Shown here piece by piece: positions 46,196 through 59,496 of a DNA stretch of 64,000 nt. Position 1 is the first letter of the stretch. Every line of letters begins with the position of its first letter. Position numbers and translations under genes: made by a program. The stretch is from positions 620,001 to 684,000 of the forward strand of contig JALQBC010000015.1 in NCBI GenBank assembly GCA_023375675.1. Reading direction: 5' to 3'. The DNA comes from Cytospora piceicola (taxonomy: Eukaryota; Ascomycota; Sordariomycetes; Diaporthales; Cytosporaceae). The notes under the pieces were generated by a model. It was not told the DNA's origin and did not search any database. It was given only the letters and a program-made list of their open reading frames with translations.

Positions 46196-49157
46196 CTCTT
46201 TGTGTTATATATTTTTCCGCCAAACTTGGTGGGTCTATATTCCTGACTCGTTGTGCGGTCTTGGTGTTGCCCTGCTTGTCTATGTGGAGCCTCTTAGAGG
46301 AGGCTCGGGCCTAGATGTGGGTTGGGTTAGTGCTCACGATACAATTAATTTTCGTAATCCAACTGACCCTCGTCGTGCTCTCTATAAACTTGCTTGAAAA
46401 GATTACTGTCCCACGAGATAACCATGGCATAAGTAAATATTTCATAACTAGTGTGTCCCGTACGATAAAGCACTTTGTAATTACTATCCTTATAAGACAG
46501 TCAGTTGGTGCGAATATTCCAGGTCTCTGCTTCTCTGGATTACGTCGAGAACCACGTTTGTTGGCACTACTGGCTGCCGGGTAGGAAGTAGGCCCTGACT
46601 ATTTAGTATCTGATATCGTGTTATGTGCACACTTGAGTAGACTGCCTTCGCCACACACGCTAAATACTTCAGTAGATAGTCTATATAGCTTGGTCTCTGA
46701 ATAACTAGTATGTTTCCAATGTACAGAATTTTGAATGAAAGTTTGCTGTTCCCAGTACGACGGTGATCATAAGTTGGCGAACTATAGAAAGTCAGTTACG
46801 TATGTAGCTTATAGCTCGCTGCCAGGTAACAGCTGTGGAGTCACCAAGAAAGGGGGCATAATATAGACGAAGAAATCTGCGTAGGAAGGCGTTCAGACTA
46901 AAGACGCTGTTCAAAAGCATATTGCCATAGCTGTCTTCACTTCTCGAATACATATTTCGTACTGAACCAGGCTCACTTACCAGCTCTGGTAATAATATAC
47001 GATAAGGGTTTAACCTCCAGCTGTCGTGTTCCCTTGATGAACAGTGTAGGTTAGAGAAGACCTTGTTGAGAATTGAAAGGACTTTGCTACTTACTTAAGT
47101 ACATAAGCACTGAGCGGGTGTACTTAGGTAAGTATGTTACAAGTCACTTTCTTTTGATGTCGCCTTATGCCAACGAACCACAATAGTCCTCACCTCTGCA
47201 TGTTGTTGAGCCCGTACCCAGGCGCCTTGTATCCATGAAACTCATCACTACCTAGGTACCTATATGGCTAAGTCTGGCTGGGTGTCACTTGTTCTCTTCA
47301 AGGGTAAGCAGCCACAAAGATGCTAGTCATATCCTGCAGAGCACCAGCACTGTGAGTAAAATGAATAAATGGAGGCCCGGTCGTATCCTCAAGCCCCCTT
47401 CAAGGTTTCCACAGTGAAGAAGGGTTCCGTGAGACTTCCGGTATTTTTGACAAGACCGAGGTCCCGTCAACTGGTTGCGACAACCTCTGACAATAGCTCT
47501 CTGCAATTGCAGGACCAACATTCTCAGGCCAACCACACCATCTAAATTGCCAATCTTCGGGGGATTTCTGAAAGGAGATAGCGGTTCATGCAATTGCCGG
47601 CAAAACAAGTCGACGAGGGGAACAAATCAAGGGTTTAACGGTTAATGTTAAGGTATCCAATCACGGAAGTGTCGGACAAGAACAAATCCAACCCCGGGGT
47701 ATTTCGAGGATCCCGCTCCCATTGAACCTCGGCCGAGCTGTAGGCATCCTTGCCTTTTCAGACGCGAGGACCAATGTAAACTCGTAGAAGAAAATGCCGC
47801 AGGACAATACATTGACAAGCCACAGTCCACGCGTCAGTGCTTGCTTTCACAATACCCCCCCCCCCCCCCGGTGATTGATCGCTTACGCTACATACACAAA
47901 CATATGCGCGGTGGGGCAGGTCTGTCCACTTTGAATGCTACATACGGTACGGTCCCGAAAATAACCTTTGTTGCCCCTGCAGTGGTATCAATTGATATGT
48001 GGGCCGACCCACACCATCTAAATATGGCTGCATAATTCCACTCAATGATTGTGGGCTTTCAAACGTAGGCAGGGCTTGGTTTCAACCTTCTACCACAGTA
48101 TACAGTAGATGCGTATACTTGGGGACAGTATGTTAAAGTGGCTCAAAGGACACAGACATCAAAACGAGCGGCCGCCAGCTGGTTGGTTTGGAAAGTGTTC
48201 GGGGCAGCGATCCATTTGGTTTCCCCATGGGGAGGACGTGTGTACGGAGTACATCAAAGTACCTAAGTAATATCTCCACGTTCCTTGACAAGGGTTCAGG
48301 ATTACAGCGTTATACATTAGTCCATGTGTTTGTGCTGTACCTAGCTACTTGTAAATCCATATTGATAAGCTTTCTTCACCCACTGGCTAAGGCATCGCTT
48401 GTAGAATTTGGGGTAACCTTGTCTTATGCTTTAATTTCAGTCACTTTTCGTTGGTGGGCAAAAGTAATATGGATCCGTGATTGCTTGCCGAGGTCCTTTT
48501 GACCAGTTGACCTGTTTTCAAACTTGGGTGAAGCCAAGAGCCTGGCCAGGAGCCTTTATTGTGTTAGAACCGAGGCCGCTCCCCTGCTAGGTCTACCAGG
48601 GTTATATTATGACAGGCATAAGGGCTGTAATAAGGTTTCTCGGGACAATCGTCTTGGCAGCTGCCCAAGTGCCATGCGCGTGGAAAATCTCAGCCGCTGT
48701 GGACGGGCAACGTCTCCTGAATCCAAGCTGAAACAAGGCCAATATGGAACCGAGAGCCTTGGGAAATATTGCGGGAATATACAATACGTTGATGGGTGGA
48801 AGTTAAAGGGCCTGGGGGTAATAGGAGGTGTAGGCGACACTCTGGTTGAATAAGAGTCCCGAAGTTCCAAGTGTGTAATTATGTATGTAGACTATGTAGA
48901 GTCACACTCGACCAACTTGACAAGTTTGCATCAGTCAATACATCCATACCAGTCGGTCCTTGAAAAGGGGTTCCCGCTTTTTCATATTTACATACCTGGT
49001 GGGGCCGGCCTTTTACTAGGTGGATCTCGACATTTGCATTGCAATAGCCTAGCTTGTTGCTTTCTTCCAACCCTTCCCTCCCAAGATTCCTCGATCGACA
49101 ACGTCCCGATTCACCATTGTCATCGGAGACCAGTACTACCTTGAGAACAAGGAAAGA
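46196..49157. other. 3-kb gene-free stretch between tRNA-Gln and the flavohemoglobin gene
   Basis: No supported coding gene. It contains a 15-base poly-C run (47855-47869) and TACCTAGGTA variants near 47100, 47250 and 48260. The final 150 bases before 49158 are pyrimidine-rich, fitting a promoter and leader. Confidence 0.45.
47855..47869 (+). repeat. Homopolymer run of 15 C
   Basis: An uninterrupted run of cytosines in intergenic DNA. Such runs are prone to length error in both replication and sequencing. Confidence 0.9.
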
Positions 49158-50471
49158 ATGGCTTTGACATGCCGTGAGGCCCAATTGGTCAAGTCAACTA
49201 TACCCTTTCTGAAGGAACATGGTCAATCCATCTCAGATACCGTCTACAATACTCTCATAAAAAAACATCCCGAACTCAACAATACCCTCAACCTCATCCA
49301 CCTTCAAGATGGACGTTTGGCGCGAGCCCTGACGGTTGTCATCCTTCAATTCGCCAGCAGTATCAACAACATATCAGAACTAATCCCCAAACTAGAAAGA
49401 GTCTGCAACAAACACTGCTCACTCGGCATACGGCCTGAACACTATGAAATTCTTGGAGGACTTATCATTGAGACCTTTAAGGCTTCCATGGGCCCTGCAA
49501 TGACGCCGGATATGAAGGCAGCTTGGATGAAAGCCTACCGGGTTCTTTCCAACATGATGATTGGCAGGGAACGCATCATCTACAAGGACTTCGACCGGTA
49601 TAAGTGGTCAACATGGCGCAAGTTTACAGTAGAGCGGAAGATTTGCGAGGCCGACGGCATGTTCAGCTTCTATTTGGTGCCGATGGATGGTGTCCCGCTT
49701 CCCAAGTTCTTCCCAGGACAGTATATCAGCGTCAGGTTGTTCGTGCCCGAGGTCGGTTACTACCAGACAAGGCAGTACTCCATGTCCGACTTGCCAAGGG
49801 CAGGAGACTACTACCGGATCACAGTCAAGAAACTCGAGGCACACAGCCCCGGCCATGACCCAGGAATGCTCTCCACTATGCTCATCGACCGCGTCAAGAC
49901 TGGCGACCAGATCGAATGCACCCACCCATCCGGAGAGTTCTACGTCGACACCACAGTACCCAGCAGTATTCCGATAGTACTCATCTCAGCCGGGAGCGGC
50001 GTCGCCCCGCTCGTGGCAATCCTCAACGCTGTCACCGAAGGGCAGCCCTCGAGGCACGTCTCATGGATCCATGGCTGCCACTCGGACGTCCCTTTCAACA
50101 CGCGGCTGACCGTGATCAAGAGGCGCTGCCCGAACCTTCACACCACCATTTTCAAGACCGCCCCCGCAAGAGGTGACATCCAGGGCGTAACCTACGACTT
50201 CAACAGCCGCGTCGACTTGCGAAAAGTCCCACCGGCCCGGCTCCATGCTAGCCACGGCTCGGCTGAGTACTACATATGCGGCCCGGAGGATTTCATGAAG
50301 ACAATGATAGAGCAGCTCACCAAGATGGGCGTCGATTCTGGGCGCATCAAGTGCGAGCTCTTCAACGTTGGCGAGATGAGGTTGGATTCGGTTACTGGGT
50401 ATAACACGCCCACGAATGGTACATCGCTTTGTTCGTACTCGAGTCGTGGTAGGTCCCGTTTAATGTCCTGA
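49158..50471 (+). CDS. fhb: Flavohemoglobin (nitric oxide dioxygenase)
   Basis: Single exon, 437 residues. The N-terminal globin (about 1-145) has the B10 tyrosine in DTVYNTL and HPELNNT. The proximal heme histidine region is NKHCSLGIRPEHYEILGG. The FAD domain (about 150-265) shows FFPGQYISVRL and the RQYSMSD flavin motif. The NAD(P)-binding domain (about 270-400) shows ISAGSGVAPLVAIL and the late YICGPEDFMKTM segment. The enzyme converts nitric oxide and O2 to nitrate using NAD(P)H, protecting the fungus from nitrosative stress. The usual E-helix Gln region is somewhat diverged (NLIHLQDGRLARAL), and a Ser/Arg-rich tail of about 25 residues extends beyond the usual C terminus. Confidence 0.93.
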   Translation: MALTCREAQLVKSTIPFLKEHGQSISDTVYNTLIKKHPELNNTLNLIHLQDGRLARALTVVILQFASSINNISELIPKLERVCNKHCSLGIRPEHYEILGGLIIETFKASMGPAMTPDMKAAWMKAYRVLSNMMIGRERIIYKDFDRYKWSTWRKFTVERKICEADGMFSFYLVPMDGVPLPKFFPGQYISVRLFVPEVGYYQTRQYSMSDLPRAGDYYRITVKKLEAHSPGHDPGMLSTMLIDRVKTGDQIECTHPSGEFYVDTTVPSSIPIVLISAGSGVAPLVAILNAVTEGQPSRHVSWIHGCHSDVPFNTRLTVIKRRCPNLHTTIFKTAPARGDIQGVTYDFNSRVDLRKVPPARLHASHGSAEYYICGPEDFMKTMIEQLTKMGVDSGRIKCELFNVGEMRLDSVTGYNTPTNGTSLCSYSSRGRSRLMS

Positions 50472-51937
50472 CAAAATTGAGCCGGGCAAATGCTGATTCG
50501 TTGATCAGAATGAAAACCTTCAAGAGAATGCGTTTTTAGGCACCGTCCGGGTTTTACAAAGCAGTATTCGACTTGCAATACTTTGAGGCCGGTGCAGGAT
50601 CAGGAAAGCTAGGCTACAGTTTCGAAAACTTCGTTAGGCCTACAGCCTCGGGCTCATCATGCCTACACCAACGCAATATCCAGCGGCACACGACGGCATG
50701 GTGGAGTGATTCGACCAAAGAGCTGACGAAGAGCTACCTGGTTGTAGTGAGCAATGAACGAATGACCGCAGTGGAGCTGAAAAGCGACTCAGACACGTTG
50801 GCTCGAACGAAGGTTGCCGCGCAACCTACGTCTCAATGGGAAGTGGCAAGGAGTTCAAAGGAGATGCCATTGGCACCTGCTCGGGATAATGTCTTGACCC
50901 GGTGTCATTAGTCACATGAAGTGAAATGATACGTCACGAGGGTCATGTCTGAAGGGATTTGGACATCTGGAAGCAGCGTCGATATAATCAACACGTGAAC
51001 CTACATGGCTTTTCCTGGAGCAAACGTACCGGGAAAGTTTCATGGATAACATTGGGATACACGGGCCAAGGTTGTGCATATGTTATTCATATACAGCACC
51101 AACCAGCTCTCAAGCTCTTAAGACGTACACAGAATTTCGGTGAAATTGCCCAATCAGGCCGGTGAACAACCGCCGTATTGAGGCTGTCTTTATCCCAACG
51201 CTGTGAAGGTCGTTGTGAAAGACCAGCAGGATCATGTTCCTGGCGTCTGCTTGTTTCAATCTCTATCGGGTTCAAATATAGCAAAAACCCACACAAAAAT
51301 CGAAAAACACATTGATAACGACGTGAAAAGACTCAGGCTCTGAAAACGGTGCTATACACGTAAGGAAACGCCGCCGCTCCCCACACTCCCTGTGTGTTAG
51401 GGAGCTCTTGAATATCCGCCGAAAGCGAATGATCCCTGACACGTCGAGGGCTACCCGACACGTCGAAGGCTACCCGACACGTCGTACACGTTTTCCCGCC
51501 GTCTAGTCGCGTATACGGCATCGTCGGCTTACACTGAGATCTTCAATCATTTGACTCGTTGTAGGACCCCAAGTAGAAAGATTTGAAGAGATGGTCCCCC
51601 TTCCCACATGGACCTCAGTTGAGGCAAGGGGACTGGAAGTTGTCTTCACGGTGTCACCGCAAATACAATGTTTTAGTCGTTTTCCCACGAGATCAAATGT
51701 AGTTATTGATTGGAATGTGGTAAGATCCAAAGTTCACTCCACAATTGTTATTACATAGAACTTAACGCCGAACACGCAGCATGAGGTACCCAAACCCCTA
51801 AGGCCTCTATGATAAAGCGCATCGCTAATGCCCGATGCAGAAATTCACAAACATGAAGCGCGAAGATCTCGTCACGTGGAGTAAAACATCCCTTGACGAC
51901 CTCTTTCCGCGCGCCGCCTAATGCCCCAAAGAAACAC
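50472..51937. other. Intergenic stretch with a 19-base tandem repeat
   Basis: About 1.5 kb between convergent genes: the flavohemoglobin (plus) and the calpain (minus). No coding gene was supported. A short tandem repeat lies at 51438-51484. Confidence 0.5.
51438..51484 (+). repeat. Tandem repeat of a 19-base unit, about 2.5 copies
   Basis: The unit GACACGTCGARGGCTACCC occurs at 51438-51456 and 51457-51475, differing at one base, with a partial third copy to 51484. The inner CACGTC-like sequence is repeated three times. Confidence 0.85.
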
Positions 51938-54900
51938 TTACTTCTGCTCGACAGTGTTCACTTCGAAAGGATTCGGCTTCTCCAACGGCTCCTCGTTGAT
52001 AGAGTTGTTATCCTTCTCGTCAGCGGAACTATCCCCGGCAGACTCCCCGTGATTGTCGGTGTCTTTCTTGCCATGGCCAACGACCCGGTCATACTCACTC
52101 GTCTTCCTCTCGATGATCGTACGGTAGTGGGCGACCCGGTCCCCGTCGACCGATGACTTGTCTGCTTCCTCTTCCTTGTCTTTCTTCTCACCCGCAGTAG
52201 TGTCATCGACAACGACCTCTGGGATGCTGCCTTTCCTCTCCTTGTCCTTCTCCTCCTTCCTCTTCTTCTCGGCCTCCTCCGCCTTCTTCCTCTCGCCAGC
52301 TGCGTTTGCGACAGCGTTGTCGAGGTCGGCCTCTCCCAGGTTTCCCATACCGTCCTGCTCGAGCAGACCGCCCTCCATGACTACCCGCAGTTCTAGGTCC
52401 TCGTCTTTGGAGTACACTCTGAAACCGATGACCGCAATAGCATTCCAGGGGTCTGGGGCATCAGCCTCCTCGTCATCAGACTCGCTGGTTTTGGCGTTGG
52501 TGGGAGCAGGAGTCGCTGGAGTGGCCATCCGAAGAGTAGGAGTCATGTCGTCCGAATCGTAAAGATTCTCATAGTCCTCGACTGGCGAGTCTGAGGAGTA
52601 GCCGTCCGAATCTTGGGCTGGGGCTGGTTTCGGCTTCTTGCAGCTGCAGTCGCAGGGGCAACAGTGGATCTTTAGCTCCATGGGCTTCTCCCTAGAGGGT
52701 CCGGGGCTCGGAACCCGCATGGCAGGTGTTGACTGAGTGGTGACAGGTTGTGAGGTTGGTGGTGGACCGCCGGAGGCGGAAGGAAGTTCGACCTTAGTTA
52801 TTCCATCGTTGGAGGGTTGGAAATGTTCACTCTTGGGACTGTCCTGAGGAGTGTACTGAGGAGCACCCGAAGAGGTCGAGGTAGTAGAGGCATTATCAGC
52901 CTCAGCTGCCTCGGACTGAACAGCTTTGTCCTTGGCTCGAAGTTCGGCTTGCCTTTGGCGCTCTGCATCGGCTGCTTTCTCTGCAGCGGCCTTCTCTGCA
53001 GCGGCTTTCTCGTCAGCTGCCTTCTTCTCGGCTGCCTCCCTCGCAGCTTTTTCTTCGGCCGCTTTCTTCTCCGTCTCGGCCTTTGCTCTCTTCTCTGCCT
53101 TCAGCTTTTGCTTCTTTGCTTCGTTCTTCTTGGACTGCTTTAGGCTGATATCTCGTCCGGTCTGCCTCTTCTCCCAGTTCTTCCTCCTCTCCTTCCGACG
53201 GGACTCGCTGGCCTTCTTGCCCTCGGACTTCTTCCGGACCTCAGCCAGTTTTTTCAGGTGGCTTGCGGCCTTCGAGTGAGCGAGGTCATACGCCTGGCCC
53301 ACTTGGGCGAGCTTCTCATTCTCTATGCGGCTCTTGCACTCGCGCTTGATGACCTCCTCGGTGCTGAGGATTCTCGTATCGCGCTCGCCAATTACAGAGA
53401 TGAAAACGACATAGTTACCCGCAGGCATGCTAGGCAACTCCACGGATACACTCCTTTCCATCAGGTAATTACCGTGGCTGCGGACGATGTAATCCTCTGC
53501 CCCAGGACTGCCTTCCTCGTGGACGCGGAATTGGAGACGGAAGTTGTACTGGCCCTGTAGACCACGGAAGTAGCGTGTATCGAGTTGCGAAAGGACCAGG
53601 ACAAGCGGAGATTCCTTTGCAAGCTTGATGTGGAGCTTCTCGTTGTATTGAGGCTTCCACGGGACCTCAACACCGATCCAGCGCTGGCAAGATCGCCAAT
53701 CTGGGTCACGGAAGAGACGAGTTCGGTCGAAGTGCTGGTATTTGCGGAGCAGATCGTCGTAGGAAATCCAGAAGGTCGAGTCACTTCCAAATGTATGGTC
53801 CAACTCCTCTTTCACCTCAGTGGTCCACTCCTTGGAGCCATCAGACCAGGCACCCTCCCAGTTGCCTTTCTTGATCTTGCCCCACGGGTTCCTGGAAAAC
53901 TGGGTCAGTCAAGAGTGTCTCTGCAGTATTCCAATACCGACACTTACCTGAGCTTGCAGAGACGAGTCCCATCCTTCAGTGTCCTCGCCTCCATAATGAC
54001 ATAGGCATGGCCCTCCGAGATACCGTCTCGGTCGCCATAACCGCCATCCAGCAGGCCTGTCGAGCACCCAAACAAGAACTCCTGGTTTACCTTGCTCAAC
54101 TCACTGTTCCAGAATTCGTCGGTGTCGAAGATGTCGCTCGCTAGAAGCTCAGTAGTAACGCCACCAGACAGATCTTCTAGAGCTTCACCAATCCAGCCGC
54201 CGGCAAGGCTGGCGAAGTCACCGTGAGCCTTAGCGTATGCCTTCTCGATCAATGGTACCCAGGTCTCATTCTGGTCCAAATTTTGGGCAAAGAACAGCGC
54301 CTTTGATCCCGTCTGATAGGTCCTGCGATAGACGCGCTCGACGTCCTCCCGGTCGATCTGCTGAAGCAGGTCACGCTGCATGGAGGGAGAGTCCCAGCAG
54401 GGTGACTTGAGAAACAGCTTGTCGTCAACAATAGAGTAGATCCATTCGCCATCGCGGTAGAAGACGAAGCCATAGATGCCAATCTTGGTGTCGTACTCCA
54501 CGCAGATGCGCTTGATCCCGTCGGGTACATTGGCCAGACCCGTGAGGCTGGCAACGAACCAACAATCTCCGAGGTTACCTTGCTTAATGTCTCCGGGAAG
54601 GATCTTCTCCATGAACGTGGGCTTGTCAAAGATCTCATGCACCCGCTTGACAGCCTTGGGAATGTTGGACGATGGCTTGACCAGGTTTGACATGCTGATA
54701 TCATACTTGGTCGAGGCCAGAGTGTTCAAACAGTGGCCCTTCTCCCATTTGAAGTCCCAATCCTGTGATTCGAATATGTAAGCAGGGGCTTAGTAGCATG
54801 CACATTGCTGGGCGACGAGTTGAGATCGCACGGCAGCATGCGTGGGAGATAGCAATCTCAGACGTATGGCCGGGAACAGGGACAGGGAGGACACAGTGAG

Positions 54901-55418
54901 CAGGTACCAGTGGGGGATGGAGGGGAGCGTTTTGAGTTGACATCCGAGGACTATAAAATGAGACTCACCAGATCCCAACCAGGGTCACGGTACCTAGTAT
55001 TGACCCGCTTGCATTCAGATATGATTTTGCGCACCTTACGCCTGCACTCCTCCGCGGCACGCTCATATCCAGCCGAGAGCAACTCATTGCCACGCTCGCC
55101 AGAGGTAGAGGGTGCAACCGGGGAGAAGGGCAGGACCGCAAGTGCCTTGCTGAACTTTTTCTGCGAGAACTTCTCCCATATCTTGTCAATGCTCTCTTGT
55201 GGAGGCTTCTTTGGCGATTTCTTTTTTTTCTCCTCGGTGTTTCCACCGGCTGCTGCTTGTGGTGCCGGAGCTATGAGTTGTGGAGCCGGGCGACTCTGTT
55301 TCTGCTGTTTGTGGGAAGGGCGTTCGCGACGTCGGTAATGGCGAGGAGAATGAGAGGACTCGGACTCGGAGTCCGAGTCACCCGACGAAGAGCTGCTGTA
55401 AACGTATTTCTTGCCCAT
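51938..55418 (-). CDS. Calpain-family cysteine protease with long charged tail
   Basis: Three exons, 55418-54969, 54762-53948 and 53891-51938, join in frame to 1072 residues. The N-terminal 100 residues are Ser/Asp/Arg-rich and low complexity. The calpain protease core carries all three catalytic residues: Cys217 in GNLGDCWFVAS, His402 in GHAYVIMEA and Asn423 in NPWG. A C2-like domain follows (about 480-600), then a coiled, Lys/Glu/Ala-rich stretch of about 150 residues. The last 300 residues are low complexity and acidic or Pro-rich, including a small Cys cluster (CCPCDCSC). Calpains are cytosolic, calcium-linked processing proteases. The fungal pH-signalling calpain PalB/Rim13 has an N-terminal MIT domain, which I do not see, so this is more likely the other fungal calpain type. 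The substrate is unknown. Confidence 0.88.
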
Positions 55419-58400
55419 GTTTTCGTATGGAAGCTAGCGACGAAGTACCCAGCTTTGTAAATGCCGTGTTGGGGTTTGCCGGGGGGGGGGATAGTAGATA
55501 TAGGCGGGCGTTGTACGGCGATGGGTCGAACGTCGGGGGTAGCGTGAAGACAGGCGATATGACAAAAACAATAGCGGATGGCCCGGATGCAATGGGAACC
55601 AGGGACCAGGACTGTTTCTGGATCGAGGTCAGCCTTCATGTTATTCAGTCTGGCTCGGTGAGTAGAGGGTCCACTACTTGTCGGACTGCCCACTACGAGC
55701 TCTGGTAGATCAACTTTCCGAGGACGGGAAGACCTGCTCTTTCCCAGAGTCGAGACGCAGGGTCCAGCCGATCCCACCCCCGTTGCGTGGCGGAGTGGAT
55801 TCGGGGTGGTGTGTGTGCAACGGGACAAGGCGGATTCTACCAAGTATACTTACAGTAGAAGGGGGCAACAGGGTATACACTGTATGTACAGTATATACTG
55901 GAGTTATATACGGCTGAAGTGGTTTGTTGAGATCCGTCTTCATCAAGTCTCTGTATCCGAAAGAGGTGGCAAGATACTAGAAAGCTGTTTTGCTTGGGGC
56001 TCGCCTGGGTAGAGTGGTATATATATGGCATGTATACGAGGAACGGGGCATGAAGCAGCCTCGTCCATGGTCTATGATACCAAGACCATTCAACTTCCTT
56101 CCGCTTGGTAGCTTCCTGCTGGATGAAGAAGATGGGGCTCACGGCTAGGTATGTGACAGAAGCTAAGAGGTGGCCGAGCGGTCGGTCTGGCCTGGCCGGA
56201 AAGGATTGTGGTGGAAGAATGGGAGTGCTGCACGACAGGAGGACAAGGGCAGACAGAGTTGCAATCCGCGGAGGTGGAAACGAGGGTGCCATGACCAGGC
56301 GGTCCTTGATTGGAAGCAGACGTGACTGCTAACAATCCGTACATACAGTATACAGTATGGCTGCAGATCAGCGACCGTGAGCGCTGGGCAGAGAACGACA
56401 CGAGGCAAGGCCGGGTACAGTCCGTCAGTCATGTCCAACCACGCGACCCGACGGGCCAGGGTATGTACGGATCAGACCGGGAACTGAGCAAGGGCGTCCA
56501 TGATGGCGTCCAGGCACTCAGGATGGCGTCCATTCAGGATGAGGTGATAAGGGGATCACGATTCTCGGCCAATCTGGGAATGGTGGTAAGCGTGCAAAGC
56601 GTGCAGGGCTCGATGCGACGGGGTCAAAAAGCTGGGGGTGGAGCGGTCTGGAAGCAGACAGAAAGGCAAAAGTAGCGTGATGATGTGAGAAAAAGAGGAT
56701 TGTATTCGGCAAGACTGGCAAGCTGGCAAGGTGAAGTTGAAAGTTGATCAGTTCGGAACCCTTGCCGTTCTTAATACTTTGACGGCGGCAAAGGTGGACC
56801 GTATGAATAAAACGGAAGCCATAGGCCGGGAGCCGACGGGAATGTCGGTCAGTACAACTGTACATACAATAAACGGCGCGTGACGGTGACCCCAGATACC
56901 TAGGTACCCTTGATGACTGTAGCGTTTGCTGGCCTTTGGGGGGGTGGGGGGGCGGGTGGACCCCTAAAGCCACGGCAACAGTAAGCTGGACCCTTGGACC
57001 CACCCCCACCTGACCACTGTACGTACTGTAAACACAAAACACACAGCAGTGTGCAGGTGGTACCGGAGTCCTGGGAGTACCCTTCCAGGAGTTTCAAGGC
57101 GGCAGTTGACATGTGAGTCTGGTCCCCTAATTTTGACACTCTGAACCCGCTTCCGATAAGCGGATCGGCTTCAGCTGGGAGCAGACTGGCAGCGCACGTT
57201 CCTGCCCAGGCTACCTGGCTACTGTAGATATTGTACTGTGTAGGAGGAACCACATACACTCCACTATGTTCCTCTGATGCCAATTAAAGATCACATCAAT
57301 CCTATAAATCTGATGATCTGTGTATATAGAGGCTTTTTAGATGTTTCAGGCTAGATGATCCAGAATCCGGACTGTTCCAGGCAACCTGGCAACGAGGTTA
57401 TCGCGGCAGGAAATGTTCGAGAACAATTGTGTGATCTGTATGTATGTACTGCGTTAAGTACGAGGTAGAGTGCGTGCATTATGCAGCGATAACGATTGGG
57501 AACACCGACACCGGCAATGCACAACGCCCGTAACCCGCGCCACCTACGGTAGGTACTTAGGTACCTAAGTACCCTCCGGCGTTGGAGGTACGTACTGTCG
57601 CATTTCATATCCACCGCAGAGCCTCCAGGGCTCTAGCTAAATCGTACCACTCAACCATACTACACTACACTACACTACACTACACTACACCACACCACAA
57701 CAACTCTCATTCTTGACTGCGTGGTAATGCCCGCTCAACATTCGGTATCCGACGAGATTGTCTGTCGATTCGCCAATGGCATCTCCCAAATGGGTCTATC
57801 CGCCTGCTACATAGAGCCTGCCATGCACTTCTATCACTCCACACGAGTCAAGACTCTTGCCGGGTTCTCGTCATTTACACGCAATCCTGCCATCCTGCCA
57901 TCCTGCCATCCTGTTGGCCCTTCAACGCGGTGTCTGAGGTCTCATATAGGCACTCAATAGGTAAGACGATCTGGAAAGGCCTCTTCTGGAAATAGTGGTG
58001 TAGTCGAAACCCCGGAATAGTAGTCTGTCATCCTGACGGACTAGGTACCTAGGTACATCCTGGGCTGACCGCAGTATGGTCGATGTACAAGGGTCGATGC
58101 GGCGGTGAGACCGCAAACGAGGACACCCAAGCAACAGGGCATCTCGAATATCAAAACCCGAGTTTAGTCAGGGGTTTAGGGCCGATACCTACCACACTAC
58201 ACTACACTAAAACACAGTCACAATGTCTCACAATGTCAGTCTCACAGTCTCGCCCTCCCACCGAGTCAACTGGTTGGTCCCAGCGTGGGCCACACCTCAG
58301 CGTGCAAATCACTTGCAAACTCCCTCAGCCTCGCCGTTCACCGCGATTCATCCCCGGCTCCTCTTCTTCACCGTGTTTAATTCTCAATGTCACTTTACTT

Positions 58401-59496
58401 GTTTTGAGCCCGGGACAAGACATATCAATCCGCCCCATCAGATTGGAAAAGAAGCTTCCGGGCCGGGGCGTACTGCGTCCCCAAAACTACAGGCTAACGT
58501 TATAACCTGAAATGCAAACCTGACTCGAGACATGCGATGCCGACACGAACACACGACCTAGATAACAATACCCTTAGCATCAATGAGCTACTCCGATGTG
58601 CGAACATATGTGCTCTATGCAGTGAATCGGTGGTCAAAACGTCAGGTCCCGTGAACGCCCATGTAGCTTTGGGATTGCGCCTCAATGCCTCGATATGCCC
58701 TGTGGCGCTTGGACAGGCACCAGCACTGCAACGATGCTGTGTGATGTGAGGCAATCGTGGGGGTTTGTCGATCTTGTTGCATGTACTCTTTCAGTAGACG
58801 CAGGATAGTGTGACGGCCCGGGGGATGCTGGGCTATCACGACATCTGGACATCGTCGGCCGCGATCCCGAGTGAATATATTCTTTTGCGCCACAGCTGCG
58901 AGCTTAGGGGCACCGATCTGCCCTCTGCTCTTCTACTTCACTGTTAACCACCAGAAATGTTCCTTGCCGGGATTCCGGTACAAAACGTCAGGGTTAGGGC
59001 TGGCACATGGTGATACCAACTTCACGATATAGTCGCCCCCTACGCCCACGAGGTGGTAGACTGCTGATATTTCCCATGTCACGTACTTCGGGGAGAAATG
59101 ACCTATCTATGAATTTGCCATGAAACGAGCGTGCTTGAACGGTGGGTTGTAGCAGGCATAGCTTTGGTGGGTGACTTCATAGTAGATTGATATATACCAG
59201 TAGACGAACCAGCTGCCGTCAACTATTACAATGTACTTAAGAGGGTATACACCCAAAGGCTCATAGATACCCTAGGGTATTAAAAGTAATGAACCGGGAG
59301 GCTGTCACATGGAAGTTTGACAGCAGGATCCTGATGCCGTCAAAAGTCGAAGATAGTGAATAGAATCCAGAACACTGCTCACTAAGCGTTGACTTTACAT
59401 CTAGCCCATGATGTCCCATGATGTCCCATGATCCAGATCTTAGTGTTCCTCTCCATTGCCCGCTCTATACACAGTATCCGTTCGTTTCCACGGTAT
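55419..59496. other. 4-kb gene-poor stretch
   Basis: No coding gene could be supported. It holds repeated ACTGTATACAGT-like palindromic pieces (55870-55900, 56340-56360), G-rich runs near 55480 and 56940, TACCTAGGTA variants (56895, 57550, 58045) and a TACAC microsatellite at 57661-57690. Many short frames occur on both strands without recognisable content. Confidence 0.45.
57661..57690 (+). repeat. TACAC microsatellite, six copies
   Basis: Six perfect tandem copies of TACAC, followed by CACAC-like variants. A shorter version of the same unit occurs near 58193-58207. Confidence 0.9.

Noticed and set aside
51438..51484. CRISPR-like repeat
   Set aside because: Contiguous tandem units without spacers in a fungal genome; simple tandem duplication.
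56161..56200. GTGGCCGAGCGGTC, like the A box of a tRNA-Ser/Leu gene
   Set aside because: No matching T arm, anticodon stem or acceptor pairing follows, so it is not a complete tRNA.
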